Source: Elgaria multicarinata webbii (lineage: Eukaryota; Chordata; Lepidosauria; Squamata; Anguidae). From it: a DNA stretch of 64,000 nucleotides. The notes under the pieces are model-generated. The model had not been told where the DNA came from. It was given only the letters and a program-made list of their open reading frames with translations, and did no database searches. The translations under genes were made by a program, and so were the position numbers. Location of the stretch: NCBI RefSeq assembly GCF_023053635.1, contig NC_086173.1:143625197-143689196 (forward strand). Direction: 5' to 3'. Shown here piece after piece: positions 46,133 to 57,427 of this stretch (positions are counted from its first letter, which is position 1; the number at the start of each line of letters is the position of its first letter).

Positions 46133-47162
46133 GATATTGTAATCTTTTCTCATAAAGGAGTTGCTCCAGCCCCTTTATCATTTTCTGCACTTTTTCCTAT
46201 TCTACAATATCTTTTTTTATGTGCGGTGACCAGAACTGTACACAATATTCTAAGTGTGCTCTCACCATAGCTTTGTATTAGGGGAGTATGATATTGGTAG
46301 CTTTATTTTCAGTTCCTTTCCTGCCAAACATGGAATCTGCATTTTTTCATAACATCTGTACACTGGGCCAACATTTTCATAGAGCTGTCCACCACAACCC
46401 CAAGATCTCTTTTATGGTCAGTCACCACTAGCTCAGATCCCATCAGATTTTATGCGAAATTGGGATTCTTTTGCCCCATTGCGCATCACTTTACACTTGA
46501 TTGCACTGAACCGCATTTGCCATTTCGATGGCCAAATTGATTATATGCATGAAAAGCTGATATGGACCAGATATCGAGCTTTTCTACACTAGGTGCGGGA
46601 GCCAGTGCTGACTCCTTTGGCATGGACCGACCATCATCTGATCAGTTTTGACCTTCAGGCCACCTAGTGGGCGGAGAGATTCAAGGCACTGTGTTGAAAA
46701 GGACCCGAGGAGAGAGCTATCTTCTAAACTTTAGTTGTAAAGGTCTGTGAGTTTGCCAGTGTTTTCTATATTGTTAGTGGGTTGTCTATATGGTTCTGTT
46801 GAACTGTTTCAGAGGCATGGGCTAGTCAACGTTGCCCTGGACTCTGCAATTTCTTCTGGGCTGTTATTTGATACAGGTACAAATTTGTACACGTATGAAT
46901 ACGCACAAATTTGCAATTGTACAAAGTCGTGATGCCACAATTGTGCACTTTAGGCTATGAGGAAAATGCCTATTTTTGGCCGTTTCCTTTTCTTTTTTTC
47001 CAAAGGTTTATTTCTGCTACCCTCTATTTGGTGCACCTGGGATTTCCGCTCTCCTGGGTGAAATTGCACAGATTTTTGAAGGTGAATTGGATGCCCCCCA
47101 ACTAGGGGAGGCTGCCTATGAAGTGTGGTCCCCATTCTGCATACGTTTGAGGATATATAGAG

Positions 47163-47482
47163 TAGGGTGACCATATGGAAAGGAGGACAGGGCTCCTGTA
47201 TCTTTAACAGTTGTACTGAAAAGAAAATCTCAGCAGCTGTGATTTGTATATATGGGGAACCTGGTGAAATTTCCTCTTCATCACACCAGTTAAAGCTGCA
47301 GGTGCCCTGCCCTCTTTTAAATCTGGTCACTCTAGTAAAGCTCCTGCACCTTTGACTGTGGTGATGAAGAGGGAATTTCACCAGGTTCCCCATATATACA
47401 AATGACACCTGCTGAGATTTTCTTTTCAGTACAACTGTTAAAGATACAGGCGCCCTGTCCTCCTTTTCATGTGGTCACCCTA
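47163..47482. mobile_element. Composite palindromic hAT MITE, copy h
   Basis: It has an exact 8-bp duplication ATATAGAG at 47155-47162 and 47483-47490. It has the same orientation as copies d and e. Confidence 0.93.
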
Positions 47483-47549
47483 ATATAGAGCAGTGGCAGC
47501 TATATAATGCCATCTTGCCACAGGACTTTATAGGCAAGCAAATTAACCC

Positions 47550-47975
47550 ATGGTGCCCGAAAGACAACACAATAATCCATGGTGGGCTAAATACATCTTA
47601 CTGCAGACCATTGGTTATCAGACCATGCATTATTTCAGATAAATAATCCATTGTGGGTTAAAAAACATCCCAACAGACAACACGATGTCCCATGATGGGT
47701 TAAATAATCCACAATGGGTTAAATAATCCACAATGGATTATTTAATGGGTTCCCAGACTGTGGAATGGCCTGTCGGAGTAGATTCGTCAATTTAACAGTC
47801 TTTTAGCATTTAAGAAAGCTATAAAGACTGATCCCTTCCGGCAGGCCTACAGTGGAATTTTAGGATGCTTTTAGTATGTTTTTAGTATGTTTTTTAGGAA
47901 GTTTTAACAATGTATACTATGTTCTTAATCAATATTTTATGTTGTTTCCTGCCTCAATCAGGATAGAGAGGCAGG
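47550..47975 (+). mobile_element. ACAACACGATA-family piece and L2 LINE tail
   Basis: 47550-47750 carries GACAACACAATAATCC, TAATCCACAATGGG and related inverted motifs of the family at 59069. From about 47750 an L2 3' end follows (TGGAATGGCCTGTCGGAG to GAGAGGCAGGTAAGAAATAA). Confidence 0.55.
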
Positions 47976-48123
47976 TAAGAAATAAAATTATGATGATGTC
48001 ATCAATACCCAATCCGTTTAATTTGTTTATCAAAATGTGCCCTATTTCTTCAAATATTATCTTTGCATAGTACAGTGGTACAATTTAGTGGCAGAATTTT
48101 CTGAATAAAAATCTGTTACATAT

Positions 48124-48434
48124 CATAGAATCATAGAATAGCAGAGTTGGATGGGGCCTACAAGGCCATCGAGTCCAACCCCTTGCTCAATGCAGGAATC
48201 TACCCTAAAGCATCCCTGACAGCTGGTTGTCCAGCTGCCTCTTGAAGGCCTCTAGTGTGGGAGAGCCCACAACCTCCCTAGGTAACTGGTTCCATTGTCG
48301 TACCGCTCTAACAGTCAGGAAATTTTTCCTGATGTCCAGCCAGAATCTGGCTTCCTGTAACTTGAGCCCGTTATTCCGTGTCCTGCACTCTGGGAGGATC
48401 GAGAAGAGATCCTGGCCCTCCTCTGTGTGACAAC
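48124..48434 (-). mobile_element. CR1 LINE 3' end
   Basis: The minus strand reads GTCACACAGAGGAGGGCCAG to the ATTCTATG tail. It is 5'-truncated. Confidence 0.92.
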
Positions 48435-48531
48435 AGCAGTCAAAATGTTGTAGTCCGATGCCGGTGTGTAAGAATTACCGGATGGAGGAAATCTAACCAT
48501 CAGTCAATCAATAGTGGTGAAATATCAAAAC

Positions 48532-48726
48532 ACAGGAAGCTGCCTTATACTGAGTTAGACCATTGTTCCATCTAGCCCAGTATTGTCAACACTGACTGGC
48601 AGCAATGGCTCTCCAGCGTTTCAGGCAGGATTCCTTCTTGGCCCTACCTGGAGAAGCCAGGGATTGAACCTGTGACCTTCTGCATGCAAAGCATGTGTTC
48701 TACCACTGAGCCACAGCCATTCCTCA
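48532..48726 (-). mobile_element. tRNA-derived SINE, best copy
   Basis: On the minus strand it has box A TGGCTCAGTGGTAGAAC, box B GGTTCAATCCCTGG, then the body CTGCCAGTCAGTGTTGAC and end ATAAGGCAGCTTCCTGTG. Confidence 0.9.
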
Positions 48727-50355
48727 GAAAGAAACTGGATAATAAATGGCTAGGAAAAGTTATTGCAGAATAAATGTAGAATATGCAAAGAAGAGTTTTC
48801 TGCAAGGCTGCCCAAAGGTATTTTCTTAATGCAGACAAGATAATGCCCCGCCCCACCACTCTGGGCGAGTTGCATATGTTAGCGCACTTTCTCGGGTACT
48901 GCCTGCTGTAGAACCCAACAGATCAACCTACGCAAATTTCCTCTAAGAAATGTGTTCCAGCTGATGCAAGCAAGTGAAGCAAGCCACATGTCAGCAGTGA
49001 AGTGCAGCAGCAACAACCCCTCTCCACAAACCCTCTGGATCAGCAGCTCATCAGTCAAATTCATTGGGTGATGCAGAAGATTTGAGGCTATTCTGAGAGG
49101 GGAAAGGGGGGCTTTTCTCCATGAGGCATTTAATCTGCTTCTTTACCGAGGCTTCTGCTTCCAGATTTTTTGTGGGATTAAGATTGGATCCTTTACACAT
49201 GTCTTCCCCCCCTCCACTCACTCGGTGTTGTTGCGATAAAGCAGGATTGCACAATTACACTGTGGTGTCATGGCACCATTTCCAGATAATACCAGACCTT
49301 CCTCAATAATAATAGTTTTAAAAAGCTACAGAAATGATTGCAAAGAACAAGAGAGGCCCTGGAAGATGCGACATCATGTAAAGCACTTGCAAACTATTGT
49401 GATTGAGGAATCACAAGTACACAGTAAATGACTCATCCACATAACAGCCTGTGAGTTGTTTAGGCTGAGAGATAGTGACTAGCCCAAGGTCACCCAGCAA
49501 ACTTTGTAGCTGATCAAGGATTTGAACCTATCTTTAGCCAATTATTCAAGCCTAATTCCAATTCTAGGGTTGCCATTTGCAGTTTTTTTTTTTTAAAAAA
49601 AATCAGATGAAAGTTGCACCTACATTTCAATACAAAGGAATTTATCAATTTACTCTTAGACAAGTTGCTACACTAATGACTACCTGCTAAGAGAGGAACT
49701 AGCTGGCCAGCAAAAGCACCAGTTTTCTCCTGCAACTGCTGCTGGACCTGCAACAACCAGAAAGTAGCATCTCTACCTCTGGGAGCTGTAGAAAAGAAAG
49801 ATCAGCTCCTCGTGTTGTGGTGATCAGCACACATAGATCCTCTGCAGCGTTTGTCTCCTCGCTACTTCCTTGCCTCCCAGGCAATGCCATCCTACAGAGC
49901 TGAGCTGATGGGCAAGCTCTTTGAAGGGCAGCAAAGCTGACAACCTATTCAGGTCAATGGGCCAACCCCCTCGCCCAAGTGTGGCACCCTGGGACAGGAG
50001 ATTGAGGGGAAGCATGATTGACAGCAGGGGAATGTGATGGAATGTTGGAGGAGTTAGAATGAGTGACAGGTGCAAACAGTCAGCTGAGAAAGCCAGAAGA
50101 GGAAGTTAGGAGGGGACTTAGTGGGATGGGGGAAGGTAAAGACAGAGAAGGCATAGGTCAGCCTCCCTCAGTCTGGTTCCCTCAAGATGTGTTGGACTAC
50201 AACTCCCAACAGCCCCAGCCAGGATGTCCATTGAAAAATATTGGAAGGCATCACTCAGCACAAACCCAAAATGCAGGGCTCAGTTGAGAGGCTTCCAAGG
50301 ACCCATGCAACAATGCCAAATTTGTTTCCCATTTCGTGCACTCCGTCTAAACATC

Positions 50356-50530
50356 TTATGAGCTTCTCCACACAAGCGATTTATTGCACGTTTGTGATTG
50401 GCCACTCAGGGAAGTTTGTGGGACCTTTTCATAACATCATCAACCTCCTGTGCCTCTCCCGCCATTTTATAAAACCCTGAAAATGCTGCAATAAATTGAA
50501 ATTGCGTGATAAAACAGCACCATCTGCTGG
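50356..50530 (-). mobile_element. Fragment of the central-palindrome MITE
   Basis: CACACAAGCGATTTATTGCAC and GTGATAAAACAGC-like pieces match the ends of the family in reverse orientation. The central palindrome is missing. Confidence 0.45.
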
Positions 50531-52528
50531 CGGTAGAATGGAAACATAGGGAAAGAAACGGGCAAAACAAGGGAGCGGAGAGCATGTGTATTGCGCCAAG
50601 TGTTAAACCACGAAGACTGCAGAAGACAAAGCCCCAGTAAGGCTGCAGAATTCTTGCTAAATGTGAAGACCTGCATCAAGGTAGTGTCTTTCTTGTGGGA
50701 TTTCTACATTTTCTGACTCCATCAATGAAGAATGTTTGCACTAAGGGAAAATGCAGTATGCCTCACATAGCAGACTCATTGCTATATTGACTGCTTTGGG
50801 GGATGTGGTTGAGCCAGTGCTGTTAGATACTACTTTTGATGCAGTTAGTGAAAAGTGACACAATTCCCTTCTGCTTATCGTAATTCCATTTTATATTTTC
50901 AGGTTTATAAAAAATATTTGAGGATTGTGTAGCGCTGCAGTATAATATTTCTACCCACAACTACACACGTAGTCGATTTTTTAAAAAGAGGTGCAGTTCA
51001 ACACAACTATCTCTCATCTATTATGTAGCTGGGATTTCATGTTATTATTTTTGAAAAGTTGTGTATAGGAGTATCACACAATGGCTAGAGTGTGTTTGTG
51101 GCACAATTTCTCATGCAATATGGCTTCCAAGAACGTCCCAGTTCACGTCTTTTAAACTGAAGGCAAGTTTGTAGTCTTTGTGCGTGGAGAAAGAGAGATC
51201 TCCCCTATAGTTCTTCCAGGTAGACAATTCCTAGCGTTACCAGTCAAAAGATATTGTGGAGCTAGTCTGTCTTTTCCTCCTTAAGAGATGATTATGTGTG
51301 TGTGGGGGGGGAATGGTAAAGCGATTATCGTATTCATGCTTGTTCCCTCTGGCATTTACACGTCCTGGCAAGCTGACACGAAACACTCACAGCAGTGAGA
51401 CTTCTTTTATTGAGGAAATCACACGGTAGACAAGCTCAATGGTTACAGAGCCTCCAAAACTCACTTAAAGCTGAACGATGGGTTAGAAAGCTTTAGGCTC
51501 TTTTTTCTGAACCAATCTTTAAGGCAAACACTCAGAGAGGGTGTGTGTGTGAATAGGGTACACCAGTAACCGCTTTCAGCTTCTCCAGATGCCGCATACG
51601 CTGGCACCTCAAAGGAACATGGCCAATCTCCTAAAAGTCTCAGGAAAGGTTGCTCTGAGCCACCAGAGCCGGGCAGAGAGATCCGTCACACACTTGTCAG
51701 TCTCAGCCTACCACTACTGAGCTGACCCCGTTACCACAATTTCAGGAAAGGTTAAACTTCAGGCCCAGGAGTCCCATCCTTCTGCTAAAGACTAGGAACT
51801 CCCTGCCACCTGAGTTTGGGCACAAATACAGAATCTACAGCATATACAAGTCTAAGTCTATGAAAAGCCTCAGTGCTTTTCATGACACAATCCTTAGATA
51901 TTCAAAGTGCAAATAGCAAAGCATCTGTGTGTGCAGAGTGCTTTCAAAGTCTCAAGCGGAGATGGAATCCAAAGCAGGAGGGAGGTCAGACGTTGCGTCG
52001 AGAGATGAAACCTAGCAAAACCTTTTCAGCTTTGCACCAGCATTTAAGGCCTTATTCAAATCCACTTGCCAGACAGATCCTCTGGCCTGTAAACCATGCC
52101 CACGTGCCAAGAGGGCAGGATGTTACAACCTACTTCGAAGAGCGGCTCCCACCTTTTCCAAAACACTCTGAAGTTCACAGAGAACCAGCTGATTCAAAGC
52201 CGAGAGAGAGGGAGTGAACAAGCTACTCCCATAGGAACTTATTACAGAGACAAGCTTACAGGGATATCTGACAATCTCAAACTATTTCCTAATAAATCTA
52301 CCCGCTGGCCTTGTACAAGGCTGGCCTTGTACCTAGACCTGACAGCTATGGGGGAAACACAGGTGACTTACAAGTGAAGATAAAAATGTCATTCGCTCCA
52401 TACAATTCCATGAATGAAGTAGGGCAATTGCACAAGAAAAGCCTTGTCTGGGAGCAGTCCCAACAATCCTGGGTAATATCTGTTGATCAACACAAGTGGT
52501 ACCTGAAGCAATCTGAAGTATTTCCAAA

Positions 52529-52565
52529 GGAGATTAGAGGCAACACTGTCTTGCCTCTAATCTCC
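52529..52565. repeat. Perfect 15-bp hairpin
   Basis: GGAGATTAGAGGCAA pairs perfectly with TTGCCTCTAATCTCC across a 7-base loop. The flanks do not extend the stem, so a microRNA is not supported. Confidence 0.7.
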
Positions 52566-52862
52566 ATCTTCATGTGTCATTTAAAAAGTGGCATGGATAG
52601 GGTTTCATTTGTGTATAATGTCTAAGGGGGCAATCCCATACCTGTTGAGACAGGAAAAAAAGGCTTACATTTCCCAGCATTGTTGGCTGGGAATGCTGGG
52701 AGATATAGGGGCTTTTTTCTGTCTAAACATGCATCTGTGCTAATAGCTTTAAGAACTACAGAGTCCAGTGGGAGGATTTGATTTTGAGAATCATGACTTC
52801 AAAGGCCAACTCCACAATGGATTCACTGGGCAATACTGACCAGGGGTAGTCTGTTTGTTTCA

Positions 52863-53190
52863 GAGCTCCATCACACTGGGGGGGAAACACGCTCCCTACC
52901 ATCGCTTCTCCACCTGTGTTTTTCTTCCTCAGGTACTTCCTCTTTCAAAAGAGGAAGTACCCAATGAGCACAAGGCCCATGGAGTCCGCTGTTCTAATGG
53001 CGCTGCTTCTCCTGCACACAGCAGGAGAGAGCAGCGATTCTGAGTTTAAAAAAACATCGGACTTAATGAGGGGGCTGTTTTGTCACGCAAGGAAAGCCAG
53101 AAGGGCGGACGACATCATAGGAGCGACCTGAGCAAACTCCGTGAGTGCCCAGTAATGAGCGTGCAATAAAACGCTCGTCAGATGGAGCCC
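52863..53190 (+). mobile_element. MITE with central palindrome, copy 2
   Basis: The ends are AGAGCTCCATC and GATGGAGCCCT. A 28-base palindrome (one centre mismatch) lies at 52933-52960. It is the closest relative of the copy at 25221. Confidence 0.87.
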
Positions 53191-53388
53191 TCCGTCTCAG
53201 TTAATCATTTCTAAAATTGGACTCATTCTGACTCACCTCATCATGTTACTATGAGGTTGCACATAAAGAGTTGCAAAGCAGCTTTAGGCATCTGACATAC
53301 CTTCTGTTTTTATTTCCAAAGATTGGATCTGATAATGTGCTGGGAAAGGATGGAAGAATCTGCCGATCTATTTGTAGCACGGATGGCC

Positions 53389-53511
53389 AACTTGTAAGCC
53401 CAAACATCTGGAAGGATGCAACTCCCATGATTTCTCATCATTGGCTATGATGGCTAGGGCTGGTGGGAGCTGTAGGCCAAAACATCTGGAGGGCCACTAG
53501 GTGCCCACTCC
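53389..53511. mobile_element. Palindromic hAT MITE, CAGGGGTGGGCAAC type
   Basis: The ends CACGGATGGCCAAC and GGTGCCCACTCCTG are inverted. The flanks ATTTGTAG and ATCTATAG agree at 6 of 8. Confidence 0.75.
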
Positions 53512-54688
53512 TGATCTATAGAATCATAGCACTAGAAACCATCTGTTTGGTTCCTTATCTAGCAGCTGGCCTCCATCCACCAGACCCTTCACGAAGGCAC
53601 TATTAGTCAGGAGCTAAATTTAAAACCACTTGCTTTGTGCGATAAGGGAAGAACCTACTATAACCTAAAGTAAAGGGCAGGAGAGGTTCCCAGCTGGTGT
53701 TAGTCCTTCTCCCCTTTCTGTCTTTCTCATTTGTGTGCTTTTTAAATCAAGAAAGGGAGGCAAGCCAGAAAGATGGGTGCCTGCTTGTGCCATCATCCCC
53801 TCCAATGTCACAAAACCACAGGCAAACAAATATCTCCTGAGCAATTTGTGACTCGGATGGGGAAAATGTGCTCTGTGATATTATTTACTGACAGCTGTAA
53901 CCTACTACATTCCAAAGATTTAGAGTAGGCCCCAATAACATTTTGCAATAACACATATATACGTTTAATATAAGTTAAAAACAGATGTTAAAAAAATAAC
54001 CCTAACCCACCCCACCGACCCTAGGAGGCCTTGACAATAAGAGCTTTAACATTGATTTGATTTCAGTTCAAATATGCATGTTCATCACTAGATGGCTCCA
54101 ACGTCAAATGAGGATCTAACGCAGATCAAGTATTATAGACAGAATTTTCCTATCACCTTAAGCAGGATGCTTTCCATTGGAATTGGTTCACACACGCAGC
54201 TATGAACTTCTAAATGTAACTTTAAGGGCATTTACTTGGAAGTAACCCATGTTGAGATGAATGGTACTTATTGGTGAGAAAATATCCTTAGGAGCAGGGT
54301 GCAGCTTATGGAAAGAACTTAGATGTATTGCTCCATAGTTTAAGATTTTAACACGGGAAGGGTATATAAAGAAAATCAGAGACACCAAGCTACATTTGGT
54401 ATACCCACGTCTTTACCATGTGCAGGCCCAATTATGAAACCTTCCCATCTTGCAGAGTGATTTTCTACTTACACAAGATGGTAAGAGGCCCCGAAGCACC
54501 GTTGTATTTTAGATGGCAGAGAAGCCATTAGGGAATGACAGGTTGCCATGCAACCCACCCAGCCACCCCACTCTGGAGCCCCCTTTTCAAACAAGGCCTT
54601 CAAGTTTTCAAACTCATCTTCAAAGTCATGAGACCCAGAAATTTCTTTAAATAAGAAATGGTGATTCTAGGAAACTAGAAGGCTGTAC

Positions 54689-54763
54689 GGTGGATTCCTG
54701 CATTGAGCAGGGAGTTGGACTCGATGGCCTTTTAGGCCCCTTCCAACTCTATGATTCTATGAG
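54689..54763 (+). mobile_element. CR1 LINE tail
   Basis: It reads TGGATTCCTGCATTGAGCAG to CTCTATGATTCTATGAG. It is a short 3' fragment. Confidence 0.85.
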
Positions 54764-55776
54764 ATGTTCTGCAATAGGTAACCAAGCTCTACATGCATTG
54801 CAAAAGGATAGTAGAATAGCACTGGATATACACTGAGCATGCACTGCGTAAGCAACAACTCCAACATACTCAACACCATACGACAAAATAAGAATCCAAC
54901 GCTACATCCCTTGGTAATATGTTAGCTTTGTTCATGTTTGGCAGGAGAGGTTGAAGAGAGGCAGGCGGATAGCCAGAACATAACTACAGACGGCCTAATC
55001 ATGTTTACAGCCATTTAATTGCATTACTTCTTAGTGTACAATTGGGTAGAATGTTGCCTGCATGCTTTCCCTTATAGCTCCACAAGTAAAAGGGCTACAG
55101 AACCACTTATTTAAATGAAAGCTGAAAATTCAGAGCCCTCACCCTGGAATACCCCTCGGGGCGGGGGTGTCAGTCTCTCTCTCACACTCTCTTCCCTTCC
55201 CTTCCCTTCCCTCAGCAAGCACCCTACTACTGCAGCCCTGAAGTGATGGGTCCTGTGATCAGCTGATGATCAGTGTCAGTATTACCCCATGAGGCCATGA
55301 CAGCATTTTCCTAGTGCCCGGCGTGATCAGCATTACTCTCGGTGGCAGCCTCATTAGGGACTGTGACATGAATTATACATGACCACGCAGAACATTAATA
55401 TTGCACAGATCTTCTTTCCGCGCTAAGGTCATGAAGTGGCCTTCCGACCTTTCCTTTGCCTTGTACGTTACCAGCATAATGCACTGCGCTACTGTCTCCA
55501 TGGTAACAGTTACCATGGCCACCATGCGAGGCCTAGCTGGGGAGCAGAGCGGCGTCTCTGTCCTTCCCTTAAGGTACTTGGGCTGAGTTTGGCCCTAGAT
55601 TTTGGGGGCACTGGACTAACAGGCCCAGCCCAGTTACAAATGCCTGGCTTTCGAGGCTCCATTAATGGGGCGGACGTTTCTCCTTCGTCGCTCCCGCTCA
55701 CAGGTAAAACTGTAGGGGCAGCTCCATTTCACAAGCCCCACCCGTCCCACAGGGGTGGGCGTCTTTTCACAGCAGC

Positions 55777-56471
55777 TCAAGTGCAGCTCGGCCTGCGCAG
55801 TTTGGGATGGGCGAGAGGGACGAGGGAGCCTGCCAGCCTCTCTGGGGTTGTCCTCCAAGGTTGATACAGGCGGCTCCGTGGACCTTTCTTCTTCTCAGCC
55901 TTGAGCAGGCGGCACACCATGGCCTTGGCGCTGGCATGGAGCCAGCTGGGTGCTGAGCTGGAAGGACCCTGCAGCACCCTGACCAGGCCTGGCAGTTCCT
56001 GAGGCAGGCGATAGCGGGGAAGGAAGCGCAGAGCCCGGGGAATGTCCCGCCGGCCACACAGTTTACTGAAGTAGGCGATCACCCAGTCCCTCGGTTGCGC
56101 GGTCCCGGATGCACACTGCACTTCGCCTTGCAAGCAAGCCATGGCCGCCCCAAAGAGGTCATGGGGCTCCGGGGCCTTGCTTCCACTTCCACTCGCCTTC
56201 CCTCGCCAGAGTCCGTAGGCACGAGCGCTACCTGCACTCCAGAGCAGCAGCACCTGGCCCTGCTCCCGGCCGATGTGTTCGCGCTGGGCGTAGAGCCAGG
56301 GCAGGATGCCCAACTGCCCCACGTGGCCCAGCTCCCAGAGGTCCAACAGCACAGGGCAGCCCAGGGCGGAGTGCAGCAACGCGGCAAAGGCACAGACCAA
56401 CTGCTTGTGCTCCTCCGAATCGGGAGAATAGATCAGCAGGATGGGACGGGAACGGTGCCTGCTGGGTATAT
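55777..56471 (-). CDS. IL17RE: IL17RE terminal exon (SEFIR domain)
   Basis: It encodes 231 residues and the TGA stop at 55777-55779. SEFIR landmarks are RPILLIYSPDSEEHKQLV, LLDLWELGHVGQLGILPWL, YAQREHIGREQGQVLLLWS, VIAYFSKLCGRRDIPRALR and FLPRYRLPQELPGLVRVL. The human counterparts are PVLLLHAADSEAQRRLVGAL, VDLWEGRHVARVGPLPWL and LPRYRLLRDLPRLLRAL. The acceptor is TTCCCAG. The exon is far more GC-rich than its flanks, as in mammals. Confidence 0.95.
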
Positions 56472-57374
56472 CTGGGAAGAGAAAGGAGAATGCGTCTCGT
56501 AAGGCCTGAGGTCTCTGCTTAGTGGGATCTTTACAACCGTGAAGCTACAGCTAAAGCCTTAAGTCTTTCTCCCTTTCTACACCATACCAGTGTAGCGGGA
56601 GGGATGGCGGAGGATCTCACAAGATCCTCCCTTTAGTCCATGTGCAGGTGCGACATCCTGGGAGAATCGGGTTTTTCCAGGGAGTACTTATCCCTGGGAA
56701 AACCCGTTCCCGTCCCTCCTTCCTCCCGGGGGTCCCTGTGCATCATTTGAATGCAAAGGGACTCAGCTGTGACAAGCCCAGATTTTTGGGTTGGTGTCGA
56801 AAAGGCCTTTCTGTGGTTCCTTGGGATCATATTCACAACTTCCTTGAATGTTCCAGGAACTAACAGAGAAGCAGCTTATGCACCTCTCAGCACTCAAGAA
56901 GAGACAGGGTTGTAGAGCCGCCTAAGGCCGAGCGAAGTGTTACGATAAATGCGTTGCTGCTGCTGCTGAAAATGGTAGCTGCGTGTCTAGTTCCTCCATC
57001 ATGAGATTAAAGATGGCCGCCGGCGGGGGGAAACTTATGCCGCATACCGCCGTACTCAGTTTGGGGAAACTATCCATGCAAAGAACTGCACAGCCCACAC
57101 ACCCACAGCTTGTGGACTGGCAGGAATCATCACATCCTGAAGCATCTGACTCGTCTGGACTACTAAGAACAGCAGCTCTGAACATCGCTTTTAATCCCTG
57201 CAGGTAGAGCCAGCTGTGAATGGATAGCATCTCAGAGGTCAGACCTAAACTATGATCAAGATATTCTATAATTTTTTAGTTCATAGATCTATGTACCTAC
57301 CGATTGCCTTCACAAGCACATAATTTGTAAACCGCCCAGAGAGCTTCGGCTATGGGCGGTATATAAATGTAATA

Positions 57375-57427
<53 letters not shown>

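Larger units (their letters stand above)
43578..55776. other. IL17RE-IL17RC intergenic region
   Basis: These 12.2 kb should hold the IL17RC promoter and 5' UTR (right of 43577) and the IL17RE 3' UTR (left of 55777). The TA-rich stretch at 43140-43310 lies in intron 1, not here. No exon of another gene was recognised. Repeats listed separately cover about a third of it; 49100-50340, 50540-52860 and 53520-54680 hold nothing I could assign. The nearest AATAAA-like signal for IL17RE is an ATTAAA near 55014 on the minus strand, unproven. Confidence 0.5.

Noticed and set aside
51390-51420. Possible LTR end (inverse AATAAA near 51400)
   Set aside because: No matching TG...CA ends or target duplication found.
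56095-56522. Two plus-strand frames of about 135 residues
   Set aside because: They are shadows of the IL17RE SEFIR exon.
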